A stretch of 64,000 nt of DNA from assembly GCA_903870145.1 (NCBI GenBank), contig CAIQBO010000041.1, positions 1 through 64,000 on the forward strand. The letters are read 5' to 3'. A program made the translations under genes and the position numbers. Source of the stretch: an uncultured Burkholderiales bacterium. Lineage in GTDB: Bacteria; Pseudomonadota; Gammaproteobacteria; Burkholderiales; Burkholderiaceae_C. Shown one piece after another: positions 10,203 through 21,222 of this stretch; position 1 is the first letter of the stretch, and each line of letters opens with the position of its first letter. The notes beneath the pieces were generated by a model. The model saw nothing but the letters and a program-made list of their open reading frames with translations, ran no database searches and had not been told where the DNA came from.

Positions 10203-11474
10203 ATGCATCCAAAAGCCCTGTTAGACGCCTGCGCTGAATTGCTCAGGCTGACTCTTCAATTTAATCACCCTGCAGACGCGGTGGTTTCAAGATTTTTCCG
10301 TGACAACCGCAACCTGGGGCCGCGTGAGCGCGCCACCTTGTCTGAGACGGTGTTCCAAGTGCTGCGCAAGAAATTGCGTTATGAGCACATGGCCCGATCT
10401 GGCAGCGGCGCCAAAGAGCGGCGCTTGGCTATTTTGGGCTTTGCCGGCCCGCGCGATTTTGTCAAAAGCGCCCTGAACGAGACCGAGAAAGCTTGGCTCG
10501 ATGCGTGTGACAGCGTCAAGCCTTCAGACTTGATGTCGCAGCACATTCACAACCTGCCCGAGTGGTTGGTCAAACCCCTCAAAGAACAATTGAGCGGTGA
10601 GTTTGACGCCTTGGCTGAGAGCCTGCACCAAAGCGCACCATTGGATTTGCGCGTGAACATGTTGAGCGACAAACGCGCCGACGTTCAAAAAGAATTGCAG
10701 GCTGCGGGCGTGGCCTGCGAGCCCACGCCTTTCTCGCCTTGGGGCCTGCGACTGCAAGGCAAACCTTCCTTGGCCAAAGTCAGTGCGTTTGAGCGCGGCG
10801 CTGTGGAAGTTCAAGACGAGGGCTCACAACTGCTTGCACTGTTGCTCGATGCCCACCGCGGGGAAATGGTGGTTGACTTTTGTGCAGGAGCGGGGGGAAA
10901 AACACTGGCCATTGGGGCATCCATGCGCAACACGGGTCGCTTGTACGCCATAGACACCTCGGCCCACCGGCTCGACGCTTTAAAGCCTCGCTTGGCCCGA
11001 AGTCAACTCTCCAATGTGCATCCTGCCGCCATTGCGCATGAGCGCGATGAGCGCGTGAAACGACTGGCAGGCAAAATCGATCGTGTACTGGTCGACGCGC
11101 CTTGCACGGGTTTGGGCACTTTGCGGCGCAACCCTGATTTGAAGTGGCGACAAAAACCAGAAGCCATCGCTCAGGTTGCAGCCTTGCAAATGGCGATTTT
11201 GGAAAGTGCGGCCCGTTTGGTCAAACCAGGGGGGCGTTTGGTCTACGCCACTTGCAGTTTGTTGCCGCAAGAAAATGAAGAAATCGCCTTGGCTTTCAGC
11301 AAGGCCCACCCCAACTTCATACCGATTGAAGCCGCCGGCGAGCTGGTTCGTTTGAAGGTTCAAAATGGCCAATCTCTTTGCAGCGGACCAGAGTCAGGCA
11401 GGGAATTCATGCGTTTGTGGCCGCATCGCCATGGCACGGACGGCTTTTTTGCCGCCTTGTGGACCGTTAAATGA
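10203..11474 (+). CDS. RsmB/NOL1/NOP2/Sun-family RNA m5C methyltransferase
   Basis: The protein has 423 residues from the ATG at 10203. The frame is open from 10167, but MHPKALLDACAELLRL is the natural N-terminus. SAM-binding motif I reads VVDFCAGAGGKTLAIG, and the two family cysteines are in DAPCTGLGTLRRNPD and YATCSLLPQENEE, which methylate cytosine C5 in rRNA. It carries an N-terminal helical domain like RsmB but is not clearly NusB-like, so the exact position modified (RsmB versus RsmF type) is left open. It follows purN by 35 bases. Confidence 0.9.
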   Translation: MHPKALLDACAELLRLTLQFNHPADAVVSRFFRDNRNLGPRERATLSETVFQVLRKKLRYEHMARSGSGAKERRLAILGFAGPRDFVKSALNETEKAWLDACDSVKPSDLMSQHIHNLPEWLVKPLKEQLSGEFDALAESLHQSAPLDLRVNMLSDKRADVQKELQAAGVACEPTPFSPWGLRLQGKPSLAKVSAFERGAVEVQDEGSQLLALLLDAHRGEMVVDFCAGAGGKTLAIGASMRNTGRLYAIDTSAHRLDALKPRLARSQLSNVHPAAIAHERDERVKRLAGKIDRVLVDAPCTGLGTLRRNPDLKWRQKPEAIAQVAALQMAILESAARLVKPGGRLVYATCSLLPQENEEIALAFSKAHPNFIPIEAAGELVRLKVQNGQSLCSGPESGREFMRLWPHRHGTDGFFAALWTVK

Positions 11475-11592
11475 ATACTAAAAGCTTTATTTAAAATGGA
11501 TTTATTCGAAATTGCTGTCTTTTGTGATTTCGAAATCTTAAAATAGGCAGATTGGCTGCAAGGCCATGCCAACTTTAGAAAGTTAACCCTCC

Positions 11593-12798
11593 ATGCTGTT
11601 ACCCGACTGGGCCGTTTTGAACGCGGCAATTGACTGGCTGGCCCATGGCCTGCTTGGCCTTTCTGGCTGGCAAGTCTTTTTTGTGATCTTGGGCTTGACG
11701 CATGTCACGATTGCCAGTGTGACCATTTATCTGCACCGTCACCAAGCGCATCGGGCTTTGGATTTGCATCCCCTTGTTTCTCATTTTTTCCGTTTTTGGT
11801 TGTGGTTGACCACTGGGCAAGTGACCAAAGAGTGGGCCTCTATTCACCGCAAACACCACGCCAAATGCGAGCAGGCCGAAGACCCGCATAGCCCGCATGT
11901 CTACGGTATCAAGACCGTGCTGTTTTCAGGCGCCGAGTTGTATCGCAAAGAATCCAAAAATCTGGAAACCTTGAGCCGCTACGGACACGGCACGCCAGAC
12001 GACTGGATCGAGCGCAACTTGTACACGCGTTACTCTTGGCAGGGCGTGGCCTTGATGTTGATCATTGATTTGGCCTTGTTTGGGGCCTTGGGGCTGACGG
12101 TCTGGGCGGTTCAGATGGCCTGGATTCCCATCACGGCTGCAGGCATCATCAACGGCGCGGCCCACTACTGGGGTTACCGCAATTTTGAAGCGCCAGATGC
12201 CAGCACCAATATTTCGCCTTGGGGCATTTTGATCGGTGGTGAAGAGTTGCACAACAACCACCACACCTACCCCACCTCGGCCAAGTTGTCGGTCAAGTCC
12301 TACGAGTTTGACCTGGGCTGGGCTTACATTCGCATTCTTCAAGCGGTGGGTTTGGCCACGGTCAAGAAAATCCCGCCGGTCTTAGCCTACGGCGCTGTGC
12401 GCCCCGTGGCAGACGAGAAAACACTGGAAGCTTTGATCGCCAACCGGTACGCTGTGATGGCCGGTTACGCGCGTCAAATGCGCAATGTCTTTCAACAAGA
12501 AGTGGCTCACGCCAAGTTGGATGAGAAAGTGCTTAAAGTAGCCTCGCGATGGTTTTACCGAGACGTCGACAAGGTGCCCGCCGAAGCGCAAGCACTCTTG
12601 AGTCAGACGCTGGCCGCCTACCCTGTGCTGGACAAAATGCTCAAAATGCGCGAAGAACTGCGTCAAATTTGGCTCAATACCTCACACTCGCGCGAGCAAC
12701 TCGCTGCAGATTTACAGGCTTGGTGTCGCCGCGCGGAGGGCAGTGGCATTGCGGCCCTGCGAGACTTCTCCACGCAACTGCGCGCCGTTCGCACCTAA
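11593..12798 (+). CDS. Acyl-CoA / fatty acid desaturase (membrane di-iron)
   Basis: The 401-residue membrane protein has the three histidine boxes of delta-9-type desaturases: HRHQAHRALD, HRKHHAKCE and HNNHHTYPTS. Together these bind the di-iron centre that inserts a double bond into acyl chains. Hydrophobic segments precede the first box and lie between the second and third. The C-terminal 120 or so residues are a soluble, charged, helical extension that includes EQLAADLQAWC, longer than in the minimal family. About 118 AT-rich bases precede the start. A strong hairpin terminator follows directly after the stop. Confidence 0.92.
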   Translation: MLLPDWAVLNAAIDWLAHGLLGLSGWQVFFVILGLTHVTIASVTIYLHRHQAHRALDLHPLVSHFFRFWLWLTTGQVTKEWASIHRKHHAKCEQAEDPHSPHVYGIKTVLFSGAELYRKESKNLETLSRYGHGTPDDWIERNLYTRYSWQGVALMLIIDLALFGALGLTVWAVQMAWIPITAAGIINGAAHYWGYRNFEAPDASTNISPWGILIGGEELHNNHHTYPTSAKLSVKSYEFDLGWAYIRILQAVGLATVKKIPPVLAYGAVRPVADEKTLEALIANRYAVMAGYARQMRNVFQQEVAHAKLDEKVLKVASRWFYRDVDKVPAEAQALLSQTLAAYPVLDKMLKMREELRQIWLNTSHSREQLAADLQAWCRRAEGSGIAALRDFSTQLRAVRT

Positions 12799-12823
12799 CA
12801 AAAACCCCGCCTAGGCGGGGTTT
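12797..12823. terminator. Bidirectional rho-independent terminator
   Basis: Just after the desaturase stop is an A run, then CCCCGCC-TA-GGCGGGG and a T run: a perfect GC stem flanked by AAAAA and TTTTT. The symmetry allows termination from both sides, serving the desaturase on the plus strand and rpmG on the minus strand. Confidence 0.93.
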
Positions 12824-12844
12824 TTGTAGGAGATTCAAGCTCAA

Positions 12845-13015
12845 TTATTTGAGTTTGATTTCTTTGTATTCAACGTGCTTGCGAGCTTTGGGGTCGAACT
12901 TCATGATCGACATTTTCTCGGGCATTGTTTTCTTGTTTTTGCTGGTCGTGTAGAAGTGACCTGTGCCGGCTGTGGATTCCAGCTTGATTTTTTCGCGTCC
13001 GCCTTTGCTTGCCAT
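12845..13015 (-). CDS. rpmG: 50S ribosomal protein L33
   Basis: The 56-residue basic protein starts [15 protein letters not shown] and ends EYKEIKLK, which is L33. The CxxC pairs of the zinc-binding form are absent, so this is the zinc-independent (C-minus) version. An AGGAG lies about nine bases upstream of the ATG. It is 23 bases downstream of rpmB, the usual rpmB-rpmG pair. Confidence 0.97.
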   Translation of the reverse strand: MASKGGREKIKLESTAGTGHFYTTSKNKKTMPEKMSIMKFDPKARKHVEYKEIKLK

Positions 13016-13038
13016 GGTGTGGTGCTCCTGTAGTGGGT

Positions 13039-13272
13039 TTAGGCTTGACCGCGTTCACGCAAGTCAGCGAGAACAACCTCAATGCCTTTTTTGTCGATCA
13101 GGCGCAAAGCGGCGCCGGACACGCGCAGGCGCACCCAACGGTTTTCGCTCTCAACCCAGAAACGGCGGTATTGCAGGTTCGGAAGGAACCGGCGTTTGGT
13201 TTTGTTATTGGCGTGGGAAACATTGTTTCCGACCATCGGGCCTTTACCCGTTACTTCGCAGACACGTGCCAT
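13039..13272 (-). CDS. rpmB: 50S ribosomal protein L28
   Basis: The 77-residue protein begins [20 protein letters not shown] and contains the [11 protein letters not shown] segment diagnostic of L28. It is a structural protein of the large ribosomal subunit. It is first in the rpmB-rpmG pair, about 200 bases from the end of trxB; a perfect TATAAT on the minus strand lies in this gap. Confidence 0.98.
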   Translation of the reverse strand: MARVCEVTGKGPMVGNNVSHANNKTKRRFLPNLQYRRFWVESENRWVRLRVSGAALRLIDKKGIEVVLADLRERGQA

Positions 13273-13462
13273 GTGGACACTCCGATATTTAAATCAACAG
13301 CTGTTGCCGCTGAGCCTGGCCGCACATGACTCAGGGGACATTGGCATGAACCCCGGGGCATTGGAAACAAGACTTAGGCGCTAGCCTCACCTCGCCAGAA
13401 AGGGTGGCGGTAACCCGATTTGCCGTGCCCCTCAAATAAGGAGTATTTCAGCAAAGCCTCAG

Positions 13463-13468
13463 ATTATA
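13463..13468 (-). promoter_or_regulatory. Candidate -10 element for rpmB-rpmG
   Basis: Minus-strand TATAAT lies between the trxB stop and rpmB, about 190 bases before the rpmB start. The -35 region at standard spacing is poor, so this is a candidate only. The roughly 190-base leader would be long enough for ribosomal-protein leader structure, but I recognise no known motif in it. Confidence 0.4.
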
Positions 13469-13476
13469 GCGAATTT

Positions 13477-14529
<1,053 letters not shown>

Positions 14530-14536
14530 TTACATC

Positions 14537-17047
14537 ATGACCTACACTTTGCACACCTTGACCAAAGCCGAAGCTGCCGCAGAAGCGGGGAGCGTTTTCA
14601 AGCCGCAAGCCTCGCATGTGCGGGAGGGGCGCGGCGGCGGTTTGGCTGCGAGCTTGGACAATGGGGTGGTCAATGGACCTTGGATTGGCCGATTTGCCCA
14701 TGAATTTGGACTTTTTTTGGGTGCAGCAGCATTGCTGGTGTTGATCTTGGCGCAGCTCAGTTACAACCCCCTGGATGCAGCCTGGTCGAGCTCAGGCCTG
14801 GGCGGCCCTGCTAAAAACTGGTTAGGCCGAGTGGGCGCGTGGTTGTCCGATGGCGTTTATTTTTTGTTTGGTTTTTCCGGTTGGTGGTTGTTGGTTGCGC
14901 TGGGCCGCTTGTGGCTCATCTCGTGGGCAGAGTGGTTGCGCGGCAATGACCCGGCCAGTGCGGCCAGCCAGCCAGTCACAAGCCCGGCCCCGCCTGAACA
15001 TTCGCAGATCCGTGACCGCGTCTTATTTTGGGCGGGGCTTGTGCTCTTGCTCTGCGCCAGTGCCAGTGTGGAGTGGTCGCGTTTGTCCCGTTGGGACGCA
15101 TTGCTGCCAGGCAGCAGTGGGGGTGCCTTGGGCCTTGCTCTGGGGCATTGGAGTCAGCATTGGTTAGGCGCCAATGGCGCGAGTTTGCTCGGCCTGCTCT
15201 TGGCTGTGATGGCCATGGGCTGGGTCTTTGGTTTTTCTTGGGGTCAATTGTCAGAAACAGTCGGTGCCAAGATCGATGGCTTGCTGATGTCGCGTCAAGT
15301 CAAGCGCGAAATACAAGAAGATTTTGCTTTGGGTCAACAAGCGTTGAAGGAGCGTGAACAGGGTCAATTGTTCACGCCCATTGAGCCCAAGATGCATGCA
15401 TTTGCGCACGAAGAAGACGAAAAACCTTTGTTCGCAGCCGCAGGTGTGGCTGCACCGGTCTATGCACGCCCGGCGCCGGCGGTGGTCATTGAGCCGACTC
15501 TTTTGCAAGTGCCGCGCAGCGAACGCGTTGTCAAGGAACGGCAAAAGCCATTGTTCAATGAATTGCCAGACAGCAAACTGCCGCAAGTTGATTTGCTCGA
15601 CAGTTTGACGCAAAGGCAAGAAGGCGTAGCGCCTGAAACGCTGGAGATGACCAGTCGCTTGATCGAAAAGCGCTTGAAAGATTTTGGCGTGGAAGTGCGT
15701 GTGGTGGCTGCCGCCCCTGGCCCCGTGATCACGCGCTACGAGATCGAGCCGGCCACCGGCGTGAAGGGCTCGCAAGTGGTGAACTTGGCGAAAGATTTGG
15801 CCCGTTCTTTGAGCTTGATTTCAATCCGGGTGGTCGAGACCATTCCTGGAAAAAATTACATGGCGCTGGAGTTGCCCAATGCCAAGCGGCAGTCGATCAA
15901 GCTGAGCGAAATTTTGGGCTCACAGGTCTACAACGAAGCCAAGTCCATGCTCACCATTGGTTTGGGCAAAGACATTGTAGGCAATCCGGTGGTGGCCGAT
16001 CTGGCAAAAATGCCCCACGTGCTGGTGGCCGGCACCACAGGTTCTGGCAAATCAGTGGGCATAAACGCCATGATTTTGTCATTGCTGTACAAGGCAGAAG
16101 CGCGCGATGTGCGCTTGTTGATGATCGACCCCAAGATGCTGGAGATGTCGATTTACGAGGGTATACCGCACTTGCTCGCGCCCGTGGTCACCGACATGCG
16201 CCAAGCAGCGCACGGCCTGAACTGGTGTGTGGGCGAAATGGAGCGCCGCTACAAATTACTGAGCAAAATGGGCGTGCGAAATTTGGCTGGCTACAACGCC
16301 AAAATAGACGAAGCCACATCGCGCGAAACGTTCATCATGAACCCGTTCAGCTTGACGCCAGACGACCCAGAGCCGCTCAAGCGCTTGCCCCACATTGTGG
16401 TGGTGATCGACGAGCTGGCAGATCTGATGATGGTGGTGGGTAAAAAAATTGAAGAGCTCATTGCCCGGTTGGCGCAAAAGGCGCGCGCTGCTGGCATCCA
16501 TTTGATTTTGGCCACCCAGCGCCCCAGCGTGGATGTCATCACGGGCTTGATCAAGGCCAACATCCCAACGCGCATTGCATTTCAAGTTTCTAGCAAAATT
16601 GACAGCCGCACCATCCTCGATCAAATGGGCGCAGAAGCGCTTTTGGGCATGGGCGATATGCTGTACATGCCATCAGGCACGGGTTATCCCATACGTGTGC
16701 ACGGCGCTTTTGTGAGCGACGAAGAGGTGCACCGTGTGGTCGATTACCTCAAGTCACAAGGCGACCCCGATTACATCGAAGGGGTGCTCGAAGGCGGCAC
16801 CGTTGACGGTGAAGACGGCGGCTTGGGCGAGGGCGGCAGCGACGCAGAAAAAGACCCCATGTACGACCAAGCCGTTGAGGTGGTTTTGAAAAATCGCAAG
16901 GCCAGTATTTCTTTGGTTCAGCGGCATCTGAAAATTGGCTACAACCGCGCTGCACGCTTGGTTGAAGAGATGGAGAAAGTCGGCTTGGTCAGTGCCATGA
17001 GCGGCAGTGGGCAGCGCGAGATTTTGGTTCCTGCCCGCGCTGAATAA
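14537..17047 (+). CDS. ftsK: DNA translocase FtsK
   Basis: The 836-residue septal DNA pump clears and resolves chromosomes at division. Hydrophobic segments in the first 230 residues form the membrane domain, followed by a short linker, so this is the shorter FtsK type. The RecA-like motor has Walker [11 protein letters not shown] at about 498-507 and Walker [13 protein letters not shown]. The C-terminal winged-helix gamma domain, which reads KOPS sequences, includes [24 protein letters not shown] precedes the ATG. It heads the ftsK-lolA-rarA group. Confidence 0.97.
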   Translation: MTYTLHTLTKAEAAAEAGSVFKPQASHVREGRGGGLAASLDNGVVNGPWIGRFAHEFGLFLGAAALLVLILAQLSYNPLDAAWSSSGLGGPAKNWLGRVGAWLSDGVYFLFGFSGWWLLVALGRLWLISWAEWLRGNDPASAASQPVTSPAPPEHSQIRDRVLFWAGLVLLLCASASVEWSRLSRWDALLPGSSGGALGLALGHWSQHWLGANGASLLGLLLAVMAMGWVFGFSWGQLSETVGAKIDGLLMSRQVKREIQEDFALGQQALKEREQGQLFTPIEPKMHAFAHEEDEKPLFAAAGVAAPVYARPAPAVVIEPTLLQVPRSERVVKERQKPLFNELPDSKLPQVDLLDSLTQRQEGVAPETLEMTSRLIEKRLKDFGVEVRVVAAAPGPVITRYEIEPATGVKGSQVVNLAKDLARSLSLISIRVVETIPGKNYMALELPNAKRQSIKLSEILGSQVYNEAKSMLTIGLGKDIVGNPVVADLAKMPHVLVAGTTGSGKSVGINAMILSLLYKAEARDVRLLMIDPKMLEMSIYEGIPHLLAPVVTDMRQAAHGLNWCVGEMERRYKLLSKMGVRNLAGYNAKIDEATSRETFIMNPFSLTPDDPEPLKRLPHIVVVIDELADLMMVVGKKIEELIARLAQKARAAGIHLILATQRPSVDVITGLIKANIPTRIAFQVSSKIDSRTILDQMGAEALLGMGDMLYMPSGTGYPIRVHGAFVSDEEVHRVVDYLKSQGDPDYIEGVLEGGTVDGEDGGLGEGGSDAEKDPMYDQAVEVVLKNRKASISLVQRHLKIGYNRAARLVEEMEKVGLVSAMSGSGQREILVPARAE

Positions 17048-17110
17048 GCGCCTGACCGCCACGACCTGAACGCGCAACACCCCATGATGGCCCTAGCTTG
17101 TAACCCATCG

Positions 17111-17806
17111 ATGCCAAAACGCTGGCTCGTGCGTTGGTTCTTTGCAGCCCTTTGCGCGTTGGGCTGGACGGTGTTCTTGGGCTTGCATGCGGCTCAAGCT
17201 CAAACGCCTGTTCCAAATCATGCGTCTATCGAAGCGCTGTCGCTTTTTTTGCAGCAAGCAAAGAGTGGTCGTTCGCAATTTACCCAAGTGGTCAGCGCGC
17301 CGGCGCAATCGGGTCAGCCTGTACGCGTCAAAACATCGAGCGGTGTTTTTGAATTTCAAAGGCCAGGTCAATTTCGTTTCAATTACCAAAAACCCTTTGT
17401 GCAAACCATCGTGGCCGATGGTCAAACAGTTTGGCTGTATGACGCGGACTTGAACCAAGTCACCGCTCGCAAACAAGCCCAGGTGATCAGCGCAACGCCG
17501 GCCGCACTGATCTCGGCTGCGCCTGATTTACAAGTCTTGAAAAAAGAGTTTGCCTTGCAAGGTGAGCCCGATGCAGATGGCTTGAAGTGGTTGCGTGCAA
17601 CGCCCTTGCAAGCCGATAGCGCCATCAAAACAGTGCGAATGGCTTTTCAAAATTCTCCTGCCCTGACATTGGCCGTGCTAGAAATTCATGACAGTTTGGG
17701 TCAGACTTCGCGCATTCAATTTGCGCGATTCGAGCTCAACCCGACATTGCCTTCGGACAGTTTTCAATTCAAAACACCCCCAGGCGCTCAGGTCCTTTGG
17801 CCATGA
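17111..17806 (+). CDS. lolA: Outer-membrane lipoprotein carrier protein LolA
   Basis: This periplasmic chaperone takes lipoproteins from LolCDE to LolB. The chosen start gives MPKRWLVRWFFAALCALGW, a typical signal peptide ending at AAQAQ. The frame also allows an ATG at 17084 adding nine residues; neither start has a strong ribosome site. The mature region shows the LolA pattern SGVFEFQRPGQFRFNY and ADGQTVWLYDADLNQV. The stop overlaps the rarA start as ATGA, so the two are translationally coupled. Confidence 0.93.
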   Translation: MPKRWLVRWFFAALCALGWTVFLGLHAAQAQTPVPNHASIEALSLFLQQAKSGRSQFTQVVSAPAQSGQPVRVKTSSGVFEFQRPGQFRFNYQKPFVQTIVADGQTVWLYDADLNQVTARKQAQVISATPAALISAAPDLQVLKKEFALQGEPDADGLKWLRATPLQADSAIKTVRMAFQNSPALTLAVLEIHDSLGQTSRIQFARFELNPTLPSDSFQFKTPPGAQVLWP

Positions 17807-19143
17807 GTCCAACAGCCTTGTCTCACACACCATTGGCAGAGCGCCTTCGCCCTGCCACGCTGGACGAAGTCATTGGGCAGCAACACTTGTTGGGCCCGGG
17901 TTTGGCGCTGCGTTTGGCGTTTGAGTCAGGTGTGCCGCACAGTTGCATTTTGTGGGGCCCTCCGGGTGTTGGAAAAACCACCATCGCGCGCTTGATGGCC
18001 CACTCATTTGACGCGCAGTTCATCAGCATCAGTGCCGTGCTGGGGGGCGTCAAAGACATACGTGAGGCCGTCGAGCAAGCCCAAGCAGCGCGCCAAGGCT
18101 TGCTGCCCAAACGCACCATCGTGTTTGTGGACGAGGTGCATCGCTTCAACAAAAGTCAGCAAGATGCATTTTTGCAGCATGTTGAAAGTGGCTTGTTCAC
18201 CTTCATTGGCGCCACCACGGAGAACCCGTCTTTTGAAGTCAACTCAGCTTTGTTGTCTCGCGCGGCGGTCTACGTGCTCGAGCCCTTGAGTGAAGGCGAC
18301 TTGCGTCAAATCGTCCAGCGCGCTTGCGATATCGGCGCCATATCGCCATTGGAAGAGGATGCGCAACTCAGACTGATCGCTTATGCCGATGGCGATGCAC
18401 GTCGCCTGCTCAACACGCTTGAAACACTGTCGGTGGCGGCTGAGAGAGAGAAACTCAGTAGCATCAGTGATGCATGGCTGATGAAGGTTTTAGGCGAGCG
18501 CATGCGCCGTTATGACAAAGGGGGTGAGCAGTTTTATGACACCATCAGCGCACTGCACAAATCGGTGCGCGGCTCAGACCCTGATGCCGCCTTGTACTGG
18601 TTGGTCCGCATGCTCGACGGCGGCGCAGACCCGCGTTACATGGCGCGTAGAATGATCCGCATGGCCTCAGAAGACATTGGCTTGGCCGACCCCAGAGCAC
18701 TGCGCATGGCACTGGATGCATCGGAGGTCTATGAGCGATTGGGCAGCCCCGAGGGTGAGTTGGCCTTGGCCCAATGCGTGCTGTATTTGGCTGTGGCGCC
18801 CAAGTCCAATGCGGCTTACAAGGCCTATAACCAAGCCAAAGCGTGGGTGAAAAAAGACGGCACACGCCCAGTGCCCATGCACCTTCGAAATGCGCCGACA
18901 AAATTGATGAAACAACTGGACTACGGAAAAGGCTACCGCTATGCCCATGATGAAGATGAGGGGTTTGCAGCCGGCGAAAATTATTTACCGCAAGGCATGC
19001 CAGCGCCCGATTTTTACCAGCCTGTGCCGCGTGGCTTGGAGCTGAAAATTGCTGAAAAAATGGCCAGCTTGCGCCAGCGCAATCAAGACTTGGGCAGTCA
19101 AAGACAAGTCCCCCAAGGCAAGGGTCCAGCCCCTCAGAATTAG
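17803..19143 (+). CDS. rarA: Replication-associated recombination protein RarA (MgsA)
   Basis: This 446-residue AAA+ ATPase is related to the clamp loader and acts at stalled replication forks. Walker A is GPPGVGKTT at about residues 49-57, Walker B is VFVDEVHRFN, and sensor 1 is IGATTENPSFE. The C-terminal tetramerisation region YGKGYRYAHDEDEGF is characteristic. The ATG at 17803 overlaps the lolA stop. The livH gene starts 11 bases after the stop, so read-through into the transporter genes is likely. Confidence 0.96.
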   Translation: MSPTALSHTPLAERLRPATLDEVIGQQHLLGPGLALRLAFESGVPHSCILWGPPGVGKTTIARLMAHSFDAQFISISAVLGGVKDIREAVEQAQAARQGLLPKRTIVFVDEVHRFNKSQQDAFLQHVESGLFTFIGATTENPSFEVNSALLSRAAVYVLEPLSEGDLRQIVQRACDIGAISPLEEDAQLRLIAYADGDARRLLNTLETLSVAAEREKLSSISDAWLMKVLGERMRRYDKGGEQFYDTISALHKSVRGSDPDAALYWLVRMLDGGADPRYMARRMIRMASEDIGLADPRALRMALDASEVYERLGSPEGELALAQCVLYLAVAPKSNAAYKAYNQAKAWVKKDGTRPVPMHLRNAPTKLMKQLDYGKGYRYAHDEDEGFAAGENYLPQGMPAPDFYQPVPRGLELKIAEKMASLRQRNQDLGSQRQVPQGKGPAPQN

Positions 19144-19154
19144 GAGAAGTTTCC

Positions 19155-20084
19155 ATGGATGTTTTACTTCAGCAGATCATCAACGGCTTGGTCTTGGGCA
19201 GCATGTATGCCTTGATCGCCTTGGGCTACACCATGGTCTACGGCATCATCAATTTGATCAATTTCGCGCATGGCGAGGTGCTCATGGTGGCGGCCTTGAC
19301 GAGTTGGTCGACCATTGGCTTGATGCAAGACGCCATGCCAGGCACGCCGGGGTGGCTCATGCTGCTGATCGCTTTGTTGATCGCTTGCGTGGTGGCGGCC
19401 ACACTGAATTTCACGATAGAAAAAATTGCTTACCGCCCACTGCGCAACAGCCCTAAGTTGGCGCCCTTGATCACGGCCATTGGCATGAGCATCTTGTTGC
19501 AAACCTTGGCCATGATCATTTGGAAGCCCAACTACAAGCCTTACCCCACCTTGCTGCCCAGCACGCCGATCAACATTGGCGGCGCGGTGATCTCGCCCAC
19601 GCAGGTGATGATTTTGGGGGTCACAGCTTTGTCTTTGGCGGTGCTGATGTGGCTTGTCAACGCCACCAAATTGGGCCGAGCCATGAGAGCAACTGCAGAG
19701 AACCCGCGCGTGGCCGCATTGATGGGCGTCAAGCCCGACATGGTGATCTCGGCAACCTTCATCATCGGCGCCATTTTGGCGGCCATTGCGGGTGTGATGT
19801 TTGCTTCGAATTACGGCACAGTGCAGCACAGCATGGGCTTCTTGCCTGGCCTCAAAGCCTTTACCGCTGCGGTCTTTGGGGGCATTGGCAATTTGGCAGG
19901 CGCCGTGGTCGGAGGAATTTTGTTGGGCCTGATTGAGTCCATTGGTTCGGGCTACATTGGGGCTTTGACGGGCGGCGTTTTGGGCAGTCATTACTCTGAT
20001 ATTTTTGCCTTCATTGTTTTGATTTTTGTGTTGACTTTGCGCCCCTCCGGTTTGATGGGCGAGCGCGTGGCAGATCGCGCATAG
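19155..20084 (+). CDS. livH: Branched-chain amino acid ABC permease LivH
   Basis: The 309-residue inner-membrane permease starts LLQQIINGLVLGSMYALIAL and contains the LivH-typical YGIINLINFAHGE. Eight or so membrane segments are visible. A TAGGAGAAG ribosome site precedes the ATG. It is the first of four liv components (H, M, G, F) in the expected order. No periplasmic binding protein is in the cluster, so substrate range cannot be judged from context. Confidence 0.95.
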   Translation: MDVLLQQIINGLVLGSMYALIALGYTMVYGIINLINFAHGEVLMVAALTSWSTIGLMQDAMPGTPGWLMLLIALLIACVVAATLNFTIEKIAYRPLRNSPKLAPLITAIGMSILLQTLAMIIWKPNYKPYPTLLPSTPINIGGAVISPTQVMILGVTALSLAVLMWLVNATKLGRAMRATAENPRVAALMGVKPDMVISATFIIGAILAAIAGVMFASNYGTVQHSMGFLPGLKAFTAAVFGGIGNLAGAVVGGILLGLIESIGSGYIGALTGGVLGSHYSDIFAFIVLIFVLTLRPSGLMGERVADRA

Positions 20085-20135
20085 TTTTGATGGCCAGGTA
20101 ACTTCAACTCACATCACGACACAGCAGGCATTGTT

Positions 20136-21221
20136 ATGAACGATAAAAAAACACTTCAATACGTTGGCTTTGGGATATTGCTCTTTGTCTTGCCTTTGGT
20201 CTTGCAGCAGTTTGGCAATGCCTGGGTGCGCATTGCCGACATGGCCTTGCTTTATGTGCTGTTGGCCGTGGGCCTGAACATTGTGGTGGGTTACGCCGGC
20301 CTGCTCGACTTGGGTTACGTGGCCTTTTTTGCTGTGGGGGCTTACATGTACGGCCTTTTGGCATCGCCTCACTTGACGGAAACTTTCCCGCTGATCGCCG
20401 CCTTCTTCCCTGGCGGACTGCACATGCCCTTGTGGGTGATTGTGCCAGTCAGTGCTGCCTTGGCCGGTTTTTTTGGTGTCTTGCTGGGCGCGCCCACACT
20501 CAAGTTGCGTGGTGATTATTTGGCCATCGTGACTTTGGGATTTGGCGAAATCATCCGCGTGTTTTTGAACAACTTAGACCAACCCCTGAACATCACCAAC
20601 GGCCCCAAAGGCTTGAGTCAAATTGACGCGATTCATTTCTTTGACATCAATTTGGGCAAACGCTTGAATGTGGGTGGATTTGAAATTGCGTCTGTCAGCT
20701 TGTACTACTACTTGTTTCTGGGCTTGGTTTTGACTGCTGTTTTGATCTCTTACCGCTTGGAAGTTTCGCGCATAGGGCGGGCTTGGATGGCCATTCGCGA
20801 AGATGAAATTGCGGCCAAAGCGATGGGCTTGAACACACGCAATTTGAAGCTCATGGCCTTTGGCATGGGTGCCACATTTGGCGGAATTTCAGGCGCCATG
20901 TTTGCTGGTTTTCAGGGCTTTATTTCACCCGAGTCATTCAGCTTGATGGAGTCGGTCATGATCGTGGCCATGGTGGTGTTGGGCGGTTTAGGGCACTTGC
21001 CCGGTGTGATTTTGGGCGCGGTTTTGCTATCGGCTTTGCCGGAAGTGTTGCGCTATATTGCAGGGCCCTTGCAGTCCATGACGGATGGCCGTTTGGACGC
21101 CGCCATTTTGCGGCAACTCTTGATTGCATTGGCCATGATCATCATCATGCTCATGCGCCCACGCGGTCTGTGGCCCTCGCATGAGCATGGCAAATCTTTG
21201 CAGAGCAAGGCAGGGGCCTGA
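20136..21221 (+). CDS. livM: Branched-chain amino acid ABC permease LivM
   Basis: The 361-residue second permease has the LivM signature GLNIVVGYAGLLDLGYVAFF near the N-terminus and the coupling loop SRIGRAWMAIREDEIAAKAMG. The C-terminus ends in a short charged tail. The stop TGA is one base before the livG start codon, so the genes are translated together. Confidence 0.95.
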   Translation: MNDKKTLQYVGFGILLFVLPLVLQQFGNAWVRIADMALLYVLLAVGLNIVVGYAGLLDLGYVAFFAVGAYMYGLLASPHLTETFPLIAAFFPGGLHMPLWVIVPVSAALAGFFGVLLGAPTLKLRGDYLAIVTLGFGEIIRVFLNNLDQPLNITNGPKGLSQIDAIHFFDINLGKRLNVGGFEIASVSLYYYLFLGLVLTAVLISYRLEVSRIGRAWMAIREDEIAAKAMGLNTRNLKLMAFGMGATFGGISGAMFAGFQGFISPESFSLMESVMIVAMVVLGGLGHLPGVILGAVLLSALPEVLRYIAGPLQSMTDGRLDAAILRQLLIALAMIIIMLMRPRGLWPSHEHGKSLQSKAGA

Positions 21222-21222
21222 G

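Noticed and set aside
19164..19991. Minus-strand ORF opposite livH
   Set aside because: livH has full family motifs and the right codon bias; the antisense frame is Gln/His-rich without homology.
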